Below are positions 16,683-26,015 of a DNA stretch of 64,000 nucleotides, in pieces (within the stretch, counting starts at the first letter, position 1; each line of letters starts with the position of its first letter). This DNA is from JAHEJA01 sp965656445 (lineage in GTDB: Bacteria; Pseudomonadota; Alphaproteobacteria; Rhodobacterales; Rhodobacteraceae): contig CBFHKO010000005.1 in assembly GCA_965656445.1 (NCBI GenBank), positions 60,353 through 124,352 of the forward strand, in the 5' to 3' direction. The notes under the pieces were generated by a model. The model made no database searches. It was not told the origin of the DNA and was given only the letters and a program-made list of their open reading frames with translations. The position numbers and the translations under genes are program-made.

Positions 16683-18842
16683 CGTTTGAAGCGGCGCACA
16701 TTCTTCTGGCGCAAACTCTGAGATGACGTCAATAATCGCATCTTTCCGAAGGGGCTTGGTCATATATCGGTCCAACCCTGCCGCTAATATGTCTTGTTGA
16801 TCACCACTCATTGCATGCGCCGTTAACGCCACGATGGGAATTCGAGAAGCCCCCTCAAGGCCCCTAATTTTTTGAGTAGCCTCTTTGCCATCCATCTTGG
16901 GCATTGAAATATCCATGAAGATTAAATCAGGATTAAACGATTGAAATTTCTCGACCGCCTCAACCCCGTTTTCGGCAAACTCAAGATCAATCTCCAACGA
17001 CTTCATCATTTTGCGAAAGACTAAGCGGTTGGTTTTATTATCTTCTGCCGTCAGAACACGCATACGACGATCTACGGAAGACTGCGCAGCCTCACTCATT
17101 TCCTGCTGTTGCGGCTCAGGCCTCTTTGGATCCAGCCCACTCAATACTGATAAGAGGCTGCGCCGCGAAACAGGCGCGGGAATAACCCCCGCGACAAATT
17201 TTCCTGCAGGGTCGTTCCCCACCTCTTGCGTGCTTGCCCCCAATAATAAAACTGGAGGCGCAAGCGAAGTGGCAGCAATCGCTTGGGCCAAGTCGAACCC
17301 ATCCATATCTTCGAACTGCTGCCCCGCCAAAACAAGATCCGTTTCAGATGATAGCGCATCCAGCGCCTCATGACCGCGGGTCACATTGGTGACGGTGACA
17401 CCAAAGGCCGCAAGCTGTCGAGATATGATAGAGGTTAAAATGTCATTGGTATCGCAGACAATCACATGCTTAAACTGCTCAGACATATTTGGAACAGCAT
17501 GGTCACTTTCCCCAAGAGGCAGCGTTAACTGCACCCCAAAACAGGACCCCTTGCCGAAGTCGGAGGTCACCCAGATGTCTCCGCCCATCATAGACACCAA
17601 GCGCTGTGAAATCGCTAGACCGAGGCCAGTTCCCTCAAAGCGGCGGTTTTTCTCATCGTCAACTTGATTAAATTCCCCGAATATATGACCGACTTTTTCC
17701 TCAGGAATACCAATGCCCGTATCCTCAATGAGAATTCTGATATCACAACGTCCATGATCGTGACCCAGCCCCGTGACAGTAATTTTAACGTGACCCTCAA
17801 GCGTGAATTTCAGGGCATTCCCAATCAAATTGGTCAAAATTTGCCGAATGCGACCTGGGTCGCCGATGAACTGACAGGGCATGAACATGTCATAGTCAAT
17901 AAACAGATCAATGCCCTTTTGCTGGGCCGTTGATTGCAGCATGACCAAAATTTCATGGATACTCTGTTCCAAATCAAAGGTATCCTGATGCAGGACCATT
18001 TTGTCCGCTTCGATTTTGGAATAGTCTAAGATATCGTTGATAATCACCAAGAGCGCTTCACCCGACCCCTTGATCGTATCAACAAACAACCTTTGTTCCT
18101 CACTCAGAGGCGTTTCCGTCAATAAGTCAGCCATCCCGACAACACCATTCATAGGCGTTCTTATTTCGTGGCTCATATTCGCTAAGAAGGCCGATTTAGC
18201 ACGATTAGCAGCCTCTGCCTTTTCTTGAACGGCTTTCAACGCTTTTTCATAATTAACGGATTCAGTGATATTCAAGGCCAAGGTCACCACGTCCCCGCCA
18301 TGACCCCGACGATCAATAAGTTTGATGTATTCATCATTCCACAATCGAATGATCACAGGATCAGGGGATCGAGATTGCCACCGCTCCAACATCCGCGCGC
18401 GCCAGGCTGTGGGGTCTTCGCGGCCTATGTTCACAATGCCTTCTTCGGTCAACAGCTGAAGGATGCGGGCATAGCTTACACCTTGATCAACCTCTTCTAA
18501 CCCGTCAAAAACCGACAAATAAGCGGGGTTTGCCATCAACAGACCATTATCAATATCAAACACCGCGAACCCGTCGCGGATCGTTTCAATCGAATGCCAT
18601 AGCCGACGTTCAACAATTTCAATCTTTTCGTTTGCAACAGTGAGATCGGATTTCACCTTTTGGTTTTCGTTGCGAACATTGGTAATTTCGGCGCGGGTTT
18701 CGACGATTTCTTCGCTAAGCGCCTGCGCATGGCGCCCCAGTTTGCGATTGGCCGCAAACAATTCCGCTTGCTTCAGCTCAAGCAAGCGTTCCGCCGCAAG
18801 ACGGGCGCGGCGTTCCTCTGCTAATTTGATCGCAATACTCAT
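16680..18842 (-). CDS. Hybrid sensor histidine kinase/response regulator
   Basis: A 720-residue soluble hybrid kinase. An N-terminal coiled coil (about 1-85) leads into a PAS-like sensor domain (about 86-195; IETIRDGFAVFDIDNG). It is followed by the HisKA domain with phospho-acceptor H225 in ANMSHEIRTPMNG, the ATPase domain (IGNALKFT, DTGIGIP, GTGLGLAI), a first receiver domain that looks degenerate (the phosphorylation Asp is replaced in LVLAGQQFEDMDG), and a second, intact receiver with D644 (IFMDISMPKMDG) and the conserved Lys in YMTKPL. No membrane segment or HPt domain is seen, so an internal signal and a separate HPt partner are likely. The start codon and its CGGAG ribosome site lie inside a 40-bp palindrome. 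Confidence 0.9.
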   Translation of the reverse strand: MSIAIKLAEERRARLAAERLLELKQAELFAANRKLGRHAQALSEEIVETRAEITNVRNENQKVKSDLTVANEKIEIVERRLWHSIETIRDGFAVFDIDNGLLMANPAYLSVFDGLEEVDQGVSYARILQLLTEEGIVNIGREDPTAWRARMLERWQSRSPDPVIIRLWNDEYIKLIDRRGHGGDVVTLALNITESVNYEKALKAVQEKAEAANRAKSAFLANMSHEIRTPMNGVVGMADLLTETPLSEEQRLFVDTIKGSGEALLVIINDILDYSKIEADKMVLHQDTFDLEQSIHEILVMLQSTAQQKGIDLFIDYDMFMPCQFIGDPGRIRQILTNLIGNALKFTLEGHVKITVTGLGHDHGRCDIRILIEDTGIGIPEEKVGHIFGEFNQVDDEKNRRFEGTGLGLAISQRLVSMMGGDIWVTSDFGKGSCFGVQLTLPLGESDHAVPNMSEQFKHVIVCDTNDILTSIISRQLAAFGVTVTNVTRGHEALDALSSETDLVLAGQQFEDMDGFDLAQAIAATSLAPPVLLLGASTQEVGNDPAGKFVAGVIPAPVSRRSLLSVLSGLDPKRPEPQQQEMSEAAQSSVDRRMRVLTAEDNKTNRLVFRKMMKSLEIDLEFAENGVEAVEKFQSFNPDLIFMDISMPKMDGKEATQKIRGLEGASRIPIVALTAHAMSGDQQDILAAGLDRYMTKPLRKDAIIDVISEFAPEECAPLQT

Positions 18843-18880
18843 GCATAGCTCCGACGGGATATCCCGTCAGAGTTATGCAT
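18841..18880 (-). promoter_or_regulatory. 40-bp palindrome covering the kinase ribosome-binding site
   Basis: Two 20-base arms, joined without a loop, match at 18 positions (ATGCATA... at one end, ...TATGCAT at the other, centre GGGATATCCC). In the minus-strand RNA the 3' arm contains the CGGAG Shine-Dalgarno (18849-18853) and touches the ATG of the histidine kinase at 18842. A folded RNA would hide the ribosome site. It could alternatively act as the terminator of the upstream thiolase gene or as an operator. Confidence 0.6.
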
Positions 18881-18906
18881 AGAGGCCGTAAAGAAATATT
18901 AAATGA

Positions 18907-20082
18907 TTACAAGCGCTCAATCGCTAGGGCGATGCCTTGGCCCCCGCCGATACACATTGTGATCAACGCTTTTGAACCACCAATTCGCTGCAATTCATAA
19001 AGCGCTTTGACGGTTATCATCGCTCCTGTTGCCCCGACTGGATGGCCCAATGCAATGGCCCCACCGTTTGGGTTCACCTTCTCAGGATCCAAGCCAAGCC
19101 CCTTGTTAACCGCCAATGCTTGCGCTGCGAAGGCCTCGTTGGATTCGATGACATCGAAATCTTGGATGCTTAGTCCTGTTTTATCCAATAGGTTTTGGAC
19201 AGCAGGGACTGGACCAATTCCCATGACTTCTGGGCGTACACCTGCATGGGCATATCCTAAAACACGCGCCAAAGGTTTTAGGCCAGATCGCTCGGCTGCT
19301 TCCGCGCGCGCTAACACAATCGCGGCCGCGCCGTCATTGATACCAGAGGCATTACCAGCTGTGACAGAGCCGTCCTTTTGGAACACGGGTCTCAACCCAC
19401 CAAGTGTCTCCAAAGACGTGGCCTTCGGATGTTCATCCGTGTCAAAGGGAACGATGTCCCGTTTCACTTTGACGTCCACAGGGACAATTTGATCCTTGAA
19501 ATGGCCCGCCTCGATTGCGGCGGCAGCACGTGTTTGGCTGAGCATGGCAAAGGCATCTTGATCGGCACGGGACACATCATGTTCGGCTGCGACATTCTCG
19601 GCTGTAACGCCCATATGTCCCGTACCAAACGGACAATTCAGAGCACCGAGCATCATATCCAGCGTGCGAATATCACCCATTTTTGATCCCCACCGTTGAT
19701 CTGGAACGATATAAGGCGACCGGCTCATGTTTTCTGCGCCCCCAGCCAAACCAAACTCCGCATCGCCCAACATCAAGGACTGCACAACAGAAACGATAGC
19801 TTGAACACCCGACCCACAGAGACGGTTCACATTCATGGTGGGGGTCGTATCGGGAACGCCGGCTTGCATCGCGCTCACACGGCTGAGGTACATGTCACGC
19901 GGCTCTGTATTGATCACATGACCAAAGGCAACATGGCCAATTTGAGCGCCCTCAACACCAGCACGTTCCAGTGCAGCCTTGGCCGCGACGGTGCCCAGTT
20001 CAATTGGCGGAATGGCCGCAAGCGATCCACCGAACGTTCCGATGGCCGTTCGTGCACCGCCTAAGATTACGATATCTGTCAT
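18907..20082 (-). CDS. Acetyl-CoA C-acyltransferase (thiolase)
   Basis: A 391-residue biosynthetic/degradative type II thiolase. The nucleophile C89 (NVNRLCGSGVQA), H347 (GGAIALGHPVGATGA) and C377 (TMCIGGGQG) are all present in canonical positions, as is NEAFAAQALA. It condenses two acetyl-CoA to acetoacetyl-CoA or cleaves 3-ketoacyl-CoA; PhaA-type and FadA/BktB-type roles cannot be separated by eye. AGGAGG lies eight bases before the ATG. It is transcribed towards the histidine kinase gene and divergently from an SDR gene; no phaB neighbour is present. Confidence 0.92.
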   Translation of the reverse strand: MTDIVILGGARTAIGTFGGSLAAIPPIELGTVAAKAALERAGVEGAQIGHVAFGHVINTEPRDMYLSRVSAMQAGVPDTTPTMNVNRLCGSGVQAIVSVVQSLMLGDAEFGLAGGAENMSRSPYIVPDQRWGSKMGDIRTLDMMLGALNCPFGTGHMGVTAENVAAEHDVSRADQDAFAMLSQTRAAAAIEAGHFKDQIVPVDVKVKRDIVPFDTDEHPKATSLETLGGLRPVFQKDGSVTAGNASGINDGAAAIVLARAEAAERSGLKPLARVLGYAHAGVRPEVMGIGPVPAVQNLLDKTGLSIQDFDVIESNEAFAAQALAVNKGLGLDPEKVNPNGGAIALGHPVGATGAMITVKALYELQRIGGSKALITMCIGGGQGIALAIERL

Positions 20083-20199
20083 GGTTTTATGCCTCCTGAA
20101 GTTAGCAAAAGCTTATTCCATCTCAACACGAACTGTCAGCAGCGACGTTCCGTCATGTTCCTCTTGAAGTTTCCGCATCTTCGTGAGCATCTTCGATCT

Positions 20200-21060
20200 A
20201 TGAAAAAACGACTTATCTCTTTTGGGCACGGCTATAGTGCGACGGCGATTGCGGAGCGGCTTGATCGCAATGAGTGGGACATCGCTGGCACCTCACGCTC
20301 AGCTGAGGGGCTTGAGCGGCTCGCCGCCCTTGGTATTCATCCCTTGGAATGGAATAGCGACGAAAGCGTCACATACCTTGAAACGAGCGATGCAATCCTC
20401 ACCTCTATCGCCCCGAGAGAGGGTCGTGATCCTGTACTAGAGGTATACGGCTCGGTGATCACTGAAAACGCAGCGAGATATCAATGGGTTGGGTATCTTT
20501 CCACGACAGGCGTTTATGGGGATCACGCAGGAGGTTGGGTCGACGAAACCACGCCTCTCACTCCAAGCACGGAACGCGGCAAGGCCCGTGTTGCAGCGGA
20601 AGCAGCATGGTCAAATGTCCCAAACCTCCCTCTGCATATTTTTCGCCTTGCTGGAATTTATGGACCAGGGCGCGGACCATTTGCCAAAGTTCTGAATAGC
20701 ACCGCCAAGCGGATTATCAAAGCGGATCAAGTCTTTAGCCGTATCCACGTAGATGACATTGCGCAAATCGTTACGGCCTCTCTACATGCGCCAGACGCTG
20801 GTGCGATTTATAACCTATGCGATGATGATCCGGCCCCACCACAAGACGTCATTGCTTATGCAGCGGAGTTATTGGGAAAACCCCTCCCCCCAGCGATCCC
20901 ATTCGACGAGGCCGACATGTCACCCATGGCACGTAGCTTTTATTCCGAAAGCAAGCGGGTTGATAATGCGAAAATCAAACGTGAAATCGGCATCACGCTG
21001 ATCCACCCAGATTATAAATCTGGGCTATCTGCGATGCTATCCAGCGGATCGATTAGCTAA
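20200..21060 (+). CDS. NAD(P)-dependent SDR/epimerase-like protein
   Basis: A 286-residue extended short-chain dehydrogenase-fold protein of the YeeZ/GalE-like group. The N-terminal nucleotide-binding loop is unusual (LISFGHGYSATAIAERL rather than TGxxGxxG), as in bacterial YeeZ-like SDRs. The segment YLSTTGVYGDHAGGWVDE contains the Ser-Thr/Tyr region, and RLAGIYGPGRGPF follows. The canonical YxxxK motif is not obvious, so catalysis is uncertain. ATG 20200 was chosen at the beginning of similarity; upstream in-frame starts exist. Its last 24 bases overlap the 3' end of the convergent dxs gene. Confidence 0.75.
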   Translation: MKKRLISFGHGYSATAIAERLDRNEWDIAGTSRSAEGLERLAALGIHPLEWNSDESVTYLETSDAILTSIAPREGRDPVLEVYGSVITENAARYQWVGYLSTTGVYGDHAGGWVDETTPLTPSTERGKARVAAEAAWSNVPNLPLHIFRLAGIYGPGRGPFAKVLNSTAKRIIKADQVFSRIHVDDIAQIVTASLHAPDAGAIYNLCDDDPAPPQDVIAYAAELLGKPLPPAIPFDEADMSPMARSFYSESKRVDNAKIKREIGITLIHPDYKSGLSAMLSSGSIS

Positions 21061-22968
21061 GCTCGCAACGCCTAGAATGTCCAAAACCTTGGCTTCGATG
21101 TCCTCTGCATTGAGCTTGGCTGTGGCATACATATCTTTGGGGCTTGATTGATCAATAAACGCATCAGGAAGCACCATGGAGCGGAACTTGAACCCCGCAT
21201 CAAACACACCACTATCCGCCAAGAATTGTTGGACATGGCTACCAAAGCCGCCAACAGCCCCCTCTTCGATCGTGATCATCGCGTCATGACTTGCAACCGT
21301 TTCAAGCAAGAGCTTTTCATCCAAGGGTTTTGCAAATCGGGCATCAATGACCGTCGGCGAAATACCCTGAGCAGACAGGTTTTCCGCCGCCTTCAATGTT
21401 TCACCTAACCGAGTCCCAAAGGACACCAGCGCAACGCCACGACCCTCTTGGACCACGCGACCTTTGCCAATCTCGAGGATGTCGCCCTTGGTTGGTAAAT
21501 CAACGCCTTCGCCTTCACCGCGTGGATAGCGGAAGGCAATTGGGCCCGAATCATGCGCTGCAGCCGTTGCAACCATGTGAACCAATTCAGCCTCATCCGC
21601 CGCTGCCATCACAACCATATTTGGAAGGTTCGCCATGAACGCCACGTCAAAAGATCCCGCATGTGTGGCACCATCAGCCCCCACCAACCCAGCGCGGTCA
21701 ATCGCAAACCGAACAGGCAAGTTTTGAAGGGCAACGTCATGCACAACTTGGTCATAGCCACGTTGTAGAAACGTTGAATAGATTGCGCAGAACGGTTTCA
21801 TTCCGCCCGCAGCTAGGGCCCCTGAAAAGGTCACGCCGTGCTGTTCCGCAATACCAACGTCAAAACAGCGCGATGGGTAGCGTTCGGCAAACAAATTCAA
21901 ACCTGTTCCATCTGGCATAGCCGCAGTCACGGCACAGATACGGTGATCCTCGGAGGCCTCTTGCAACAGGGCATCGGCAAACACACGTGTATAGCTTGGG
22001 GCGTTTGACGGTGTTTTCTTTTGCTTGCCTGTCAAAATGTCAAATTTAGCCGTCGCATGCCCCTTGTCGCGCGCATTTTCGGCAGGGGCATAGCCTTTGC
22101 CTTTTTTGGTGATCACATGGATCAAGACTGGCTGATTAGATCGCGCTTGAACCATACGCAAAACAGGCAAGAGCTGATCCATATCGTGGCCGTCGATCGG
22201 TCCAATATAATTAAAACCCAACGCCTCAAACATCGTTCCGCCAACGGTCATGCCTTTGACCAAGTCTTTTGCGCGTTTTGCTCCCTCTCTAAAAGGTTCA
22301 GGGAGAAAGCTTATCGCGCCTTTGGCCGCATCTTTAAAATCTTGGAACGGAGCGCCTGCATAGAGTTGGGATAAATAGGACGAGAGCGCACCAACCGGCG
22401 GAGCAATAGACATCTCATTATCATTCAAAATAACGATCATCCGCTTTTTCAAGTGACCTGCGTGGTTCATCGCCTCATACGCCATACCAGCGGTCATCGA
22501 TCCATCCCCAATCACAGCGATGGCGTCGCCCAATCCTGCGGGGCATGCGCCCCCTAGATCACGCGCTGTTGCAAATCCAAGGGCGGCACTAATCGAGGTA
22601 CTAGAATGCGCCGCGCCAAACGGATCATAGGACGACTCTGTACGTTTGGTGAAACCAGATAACCCATCTTTTTGACGAATCGTGCGGATACGTTCGCGCC
22701 GACCCGTGAGGATTTTATGCGGATAACATTGGTGCGAGACGTCCCAAATAATTTTGTCGCGGGGCGTCTTGAACACCGCATGAAGCGCAACGGTCAATTC
22801 CACAACACCCAAGCCCGCGCCGAGGTGGCCGCCAGTCTCTGATACAGCTGAAATCGTTTCGGTTCGCAATTCATGGGCGACCTGTGTCAGCTGGGCATCG
22901 CTCAACCCACGAAGATCTTCAGGGGACCCAATCGTGTCCAAAAGCGGTGTTTGTGGTCTATCACTCAT
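21037..22968 (-). CDS. dxs: 1-deoxy-D-xylulose-5-phosphate synthase
   Basis: The thiamin-diphosphate enzyme that condenses pyruvate and glyceraldehyde-3-phosphate, first step of the MEP isoprenoid pathway. At 643 residues it is full length. The TPP-binding segment is IGDGSMTAGMAYEAMNHAG with NDNEMSIAPPVGA; the transketolase-like middle has GIAEQHGVTFSGALAAGG, and the C-terminal domain ends with EEGAVGGFGSHV. It is the last gene of the minus-strand set HDAC-like/xseB/ispA/dxs, 15 bases after ispA, and its 3' end overlaps the convergent SDR gene. Confidence 0.96.
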   Translation of the reverse strand: MSDRPQTPLLDTIGSPEDLRGLSDAQLTQVAHELRTETISAVSETGGHLGAGLGVVELTVALHAVFKTPRDKIIWDVSHQCYPHKILTGRRERIRTIRQKDGLSGFTKRTESSYDPFGAAHSSTSISAALGFATARDLGGACPAGLGDAIAVIGDGSMTAGMAYEAMNHAGHLKKRMIVILNDNEMSIAPPVGALSSYLSQLYAGAPFQDFKDAAKGAISFLPEPFREGAKRAKDLVKGMTVGGTMFEALGFNYIGPIDGHDMDQLLPVLRMVQARSNQPVLIHVITKKGKGYAPAENARDKGHATAKFDILTGKQKKTPSNAPSYTRVFADALLQEASEDHRICAVTAAMPDGTGLNLFAERYPSRCFDVGIAEQHGVTFSGALAAGGMKPFCAIYSTFLQRGYDQVVHDVALQNLPVRFAIDRAGLVGADGATHAGSFDVAFMANLPNMVVMAAADEAELVHMVATAAAHDSGPIAFRYPRGEGEGVDLPTKGDILEIGKGRVVQEGRGVALVSFGTRLGETLKAAENLSAQGISPTVIDARFAKPLDEKLLLETVASHDAMITIEEGAVGGFGSHVQQFLADSGVFDAGFKFRSMVLPDAFIDQSSPKDMYATAKLNAEDIEAKVLDILGVASLANRSAG

Positions 22969-22983
22969 GAAAAGCCCCTGATG

Positions 22984-23853
22984 TTAATTGTCGCGCGAAA
23001 TAATGAATGCCGCCGCATCTTGCAAGGAATTTGCCCGTTCACCATACACCGAAACCGTGTCAGATGCCATTGAAACTAACTCACGTGCCCTTTGTTTCGC
23101 ACCATCTAACCCCAAAAGCAAAACAAAGGTGGCTTTTCCAGCCTCTGCATCCTTGTTCAAACGCTTGCCAGCTTTCTCGGCATCGCCCTCGATATCGAGG
23201 ATATCATCCGCAATTTGGAACGCTAAACCAATCGCATCGGCGTAGGTCGCAAGGGGGGCTGTGTCTTGGTTCGCTAAAACAGCACCTGCTGTTGCAGACC
23301 ACTTTATCAGGGCGCCTGTTTTACCCTGTTGTAATTCTGTGATTTGGTCGAGGCTAAGGGGGACATTCGCAGTTTCTGCTGCGATATCCAGAGCCTGACC
23401 TAGCACCATTCCTTGTGCTCCTGCGGCTTGTGACAAACCGAGGGCAAGCGCCGTTCGCACGTCACTGGATGGGCTTGTTGCAGGGTTTAAGCACCACTCA
23501 AACCCAATCGACTGCAAAGCGTCCCCCGCCAACACAGCCGTCGCCTCATCCCATTTTATATGAACCGTGGGCTGACCACGCCTCAGCGAGTCATCATCCA
23601 TACAGGGCAAATCATCGTGGATGAGTGAATAACAGTGTATTGCCTCAATCGCAGAGGCTGGCCAAATGGACTGAGATGGGGGGATATCAAACAAACCCGC
23701 GCTCTCCATAACCAAAAAAGCCCGCAATCGTTTTCCGCCCTGCATCGCATAACGCATCGCCTGAACAACCTCTGTGGTGCCAAGTGGGGCTAATGCGTCG
23801 TCCACATGCGCCTGAACCTGCTGCGCGGTTTGGGCTAAGCGGTCTTGGAACAT
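22984..23853 (-). CDS. ispA: Polyprenyl (farnesyl/geranylgeranyl-type) diphosphate synthase
   Basis: A 289-residue trans-prenyltransferase that extends dimethylallyl diphosphate with isopentenyl diphosphate units. The first aspartate-rich motif is SLIHDDLPCMDDDSLRRG and the second is FQIADDILDIEGD; GGKRLRAFLV carries the substrate-binding Lys/Arg. Similarity and position between xseB and dxs fit IspA (farnesyl diphosphate synthase); product chain length is inferred. It starts one base after the xseB stop. Confidence 0.92.
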   Translation of the reverse strand: MFQDRLAQTAQQVQAHVDDALAPLGTTEVVQAMRYAMQGGKRLRAFLVMESAGLFDIPPSQSIWPASAIEAIHCYSLIHDDLPCMDDDSLRRGQPTVHIKWDEATAVLAGDALQSIGFEWCLNPATSPSSDVRTALALGLSQAAGAQGMVLGQALDIAAETANVPLSLDQITELQQGKTGALIKWSATAGAVLANQDTAPLATYADAIGLAFQIADDILDIEGDAEKAGKRLNKDAEAGKATFVLLLGLDGAKQRARELVSMASDTVSVYGERANSLQDAAAFIISRDN

Positions 23854-23854
23854 A

Positions 23855-24097
23855 TTACATTCCTTCGACGGGGGTTGTCCCTGTGGGGGTCCCTTGTGCG
23901 TCCAAAGTGATAGCGGCTACCTTTTCTTCGGCTTCTTTGAGCTTGTCTTCGCAGCGCTTTTTCAGTTCTGCGCCGCGCTCGTATAGCTTAATCGAATCTT
24001 CCAAGGCCACATCCCCTCGCTCGAGTTTGCTGACCACTGCTTCTAATTCGGACATAGCCTGTTCAAAGCTCATTTGATCTACGGGTGTCTGTGTCAT
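23855..24097 (-). CDS. xseB: Exodeoxyribonuclease VII small subunit
   Basis: An 80-residue helical subunit of exonuclease VII, which degrades single-stranded DNA. The family pattern is seen in MSFEQAMSELEAVVSKLERG followed by LEDSIKLYERGAELKKRCEDKL. The ATG overlaps the stop of the HDAC-like gene by four bases, and ispA follows after one base, giving tight coupling. The large subunit XseA is not in this window. Confidence 0.93.
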   Translation of the reverse strand: MTQTPVDQMSFEQAMSELEAVVSKLERGDVALEDSIKLYERGAELKKRCEDKLKEAEEKVAAITLDAQGTPTGTTPVEGM

Positions 24098-25020
24098 TGT
24101 GCAGCCTCAATTAATTGTTCAACATGTGCTTTGGCGGATTGAGCCAAGGCTTCTAAATCATACCCACCTTCGAGCACAGATACCACCCGTCCCTTGCATG
24201 TTTCATCTGCGATTTGACACAGCTGTTGGGCAAGCCACGCAAAATCCTCTGTGTCCCAATTCAGTTGCGCTAAAGGATCATCGCGATGGGCATCAAACCC
24301 TGCAGATATCAAAATCAGCTCTGGTTTGAAGTTCCGCACCCTCGGAAACACCTGTTCCTCATAAATGCGACGCATATGTTGCCCGTCACTTTCAGGAGGC
24401 AGGGGAATGTTCATTATCGTATCATGTGCCCCAGTTTCAGACGCCTCGCCTGTTCCGGGCCAAAGGGGCATTTGCTGGCTTGTCACTACCAATGCACGAG
24501 CCTCGTCATACAGTAAATCTTGGGTGCCATTGCCGTGATGAACGTCAAAATCAACAACGGCGACGCGTTTCAAACCATGGAAATCAAGGGCATGTTTCGC
24601 CCCTAAAGCCACATTTCCAAAGAGGCAAAATCCCATTGCCGTTGACGTTTCCGCGTGATGCCCTGGGGGGCGAACGGCGACAAAGGCATTGCCCGCCTCG
24701 CCCGACATAACCATATCCACCGCCCTCAAAACGCCACCCGCCGCTCGATAAGCGGCATCAAGTGATCCTGCACTAACATGCGTATCACCATCGATTTGAA
24801 AAAACCCATGCTCAGGAATGTTTTCACGCAGATCATTGATATGGCTCTGTGGGTGAACCCGTAGCAAATCATCATCCCCTGCCAAGGGCGCACCTACATG
24901 CACAAGGTCCAAGGGTTCTAAAGCGTGCAACACATGCTCCAAACGCGCTACTTGCTCTGGATGACCCGGCGGTGTGATGTGGTTCAAACAATCCGCATGT
25001 GTGATCAAAGCTGTGGTCAT
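24094..25020 (-). CDS. Histone-deacetylase-fold zinc amidohydrolase
   Basis: A 308-residue arginase/deacetylase-fold enzyme of the acetoin-utilization/acetylpolyamine-deacetylase class. Zinc and catalytic residues are visible in RPPGHHAETSTAMGFCLFGN and VDFDVHHGNGTQDLLY, and in LISAGFDAHRDDPLA. Substrates in bacteria include acetylated polyamines and small amides; which applies here is unknown, although the polyamine-type genes that follow in the window make that attractive. ATG 25020 was chosen because GGGGGA is just upstream; an earlier in-frame start at 25080 would add 20 unrelated residues. Confidence 0.9.
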   Translation of the reverse strand: MTTALITHADCLNHITPPGHPEQVARLEHVLHALEPLDLVHVGAPLAGDDDLLRVHPQSHINDLRENIPEHGFFQIDGDTHVSAGSLDAAYRAAGGVLRAVDMVMSGEAGNAFVAVRPPGHHAETSTAMGFCLFGNVALGAKHALDFHGLKRVAVVDFDVHHGNGTQDLLYDEARALVVTSQQMPLWPGTGEASETGAHDTIMNIPLPPESDGQHMRRIYEEQVFPRVRNFKPELILISAGFDAHRDDPLAQLNWDTEDFAWLAQQLCQIADETCKGRVVSVLEGGYDLEALAQSAKAHVEQLIEAAQ

Positions 25021-25115
25021 ATGGTCCCCCTGATTAGCGAATGGAGTTCGCTCACGTTGCGTGCTAGAGCAAACAAACAATTCTTATGCAATTACCCTAA
25101 AGAAACCCGCAGCTT

Positions 25116-25985
25116 ATGACAAATTCATTTCGCCCGTCGCCACAGTTTTCATTGGTGCTCATAACCATGATTTGGGGCGGGACGTTTTTAACCGTCAAAT
25201 ACGCCCTCAGCTTTGGCGATCCCCTCTATTTTATCGCACTTCGGTTTGGTACCGCTGCGCTTTTTATTGCGCTATTGATGAGACGGGATCTTGGTAAGAT
25301 CACTCTCTATGAATGGTTCGCAGGTTCACTGATTGGAGTATTTTTATTCCTAGGATACACATTACAAACATACGGACTTCAGACAATTTCATCGAGCCGA
25401 TCCGCCTTTATCACAGCTTTTGCCGTCCCAATGGTGCCGCTGTTTCAATGGCTGCTCTTTCGCGAACGGCCCCGTTTAGGAAGCTGGATCGGAATCGCTT
25501 TGGCCTTTGCTGGGCTCGTTTTGATCGCAGGTCCGTCAGAGGGATCAACTGGATTTTCTATCGGTGTTATCTTTACAATCATTAGCGCAGTCGCAATTGC
25601 GGTTGAGGTCGTTCTGATTGGATGGTTCGCAGGCAAAATTGATGCTAAACGTGTTACCTTTGTTCAGCTATTCATCACGTCTGGTATCGCCTGTGTGCTT
25701 ATCCCAATCCTACAGGAACCAGCGCCTCAAAACCTGATTCCCTTTGTTGCGATTGCGACCTTGCTTGGTCTTGCCAGTGCGATCATCCAAATGACAATGA
25801 ACTGGGCGCAACGATCCGTCTCCCCAACACGCGCAACCATCATCTATTCAGGCGAACCTGTCTGGGCAGGTATCATTGGCCGAATTGCGGGCGATCGGCT
25901 CCCAGCCACAGCGTTGATTGGTGCGGCGATGATCATTACTGCGATGTTGGTCAGTGAATTGTCACCAAAAAAGAAAGCTCCGTAG
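25116..25985 (+). CDS. EamA-family (DMT superfamily) transporter
   Basis: A 289-residue inner-membrane protein with about ten membrane segments arranged as two EamA repeats (first MIWGGTFLTVKYALSFG, second PFVAIATLLGLASAIIQM). Such proteins export amino acids, metabolites or drugs; the substrate is not predictable. The second repeat has SPTRATIIYSGEPVWAGI, a common feature of the family. It is divergent from the HDAC-like gene and ends in a large bidirectional hairpin. Confidence 0.88.
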   Translation: MTNSFRPSPQFSLVLITMIWGGTFLTVKYALSFGDPLYFIALRFGTAALFIALLMRRDLGKITLYEWFAGSLIGVFLFLGYTLQTYGLQTISSSRSAFITAFAVPMVPLFQWLLFRERPRLGSWIGIALAFAGLVLIAGPSEGSTGFSIGVIFTIISAVAIAVEVVLIGWFAGKIDAKRVTFVQLFITSGIACVLIPILQEPAPQNLIPFVAIATLLGLASAIIQMTMNWAQRSVSPTRATIIYSGEPVWAGIIGRIAGDRLPATALIGAAMIITAMLVSELSPKKKAP

Positions 25986-26007
25986 ATCGTGATCTAACGG
26001 AGCTTTC
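25973..26007. terminator. Bidirectional terminator between EamA gene and ABC permease gene
   Basis: GAAAGCTCCG-TAGATC (25973-25988) pairs with GATCTA-A-CGGAGCTTTC (25991-26007), a 16-bp stem with one bulged base and a two-base loop. It contains the stop of the plus-strand EamA gene and lies nine bases from the end of the minus-strand permease gene. Confidence 0.75.
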
Positions 26008-26015
26008 AAATCAGA

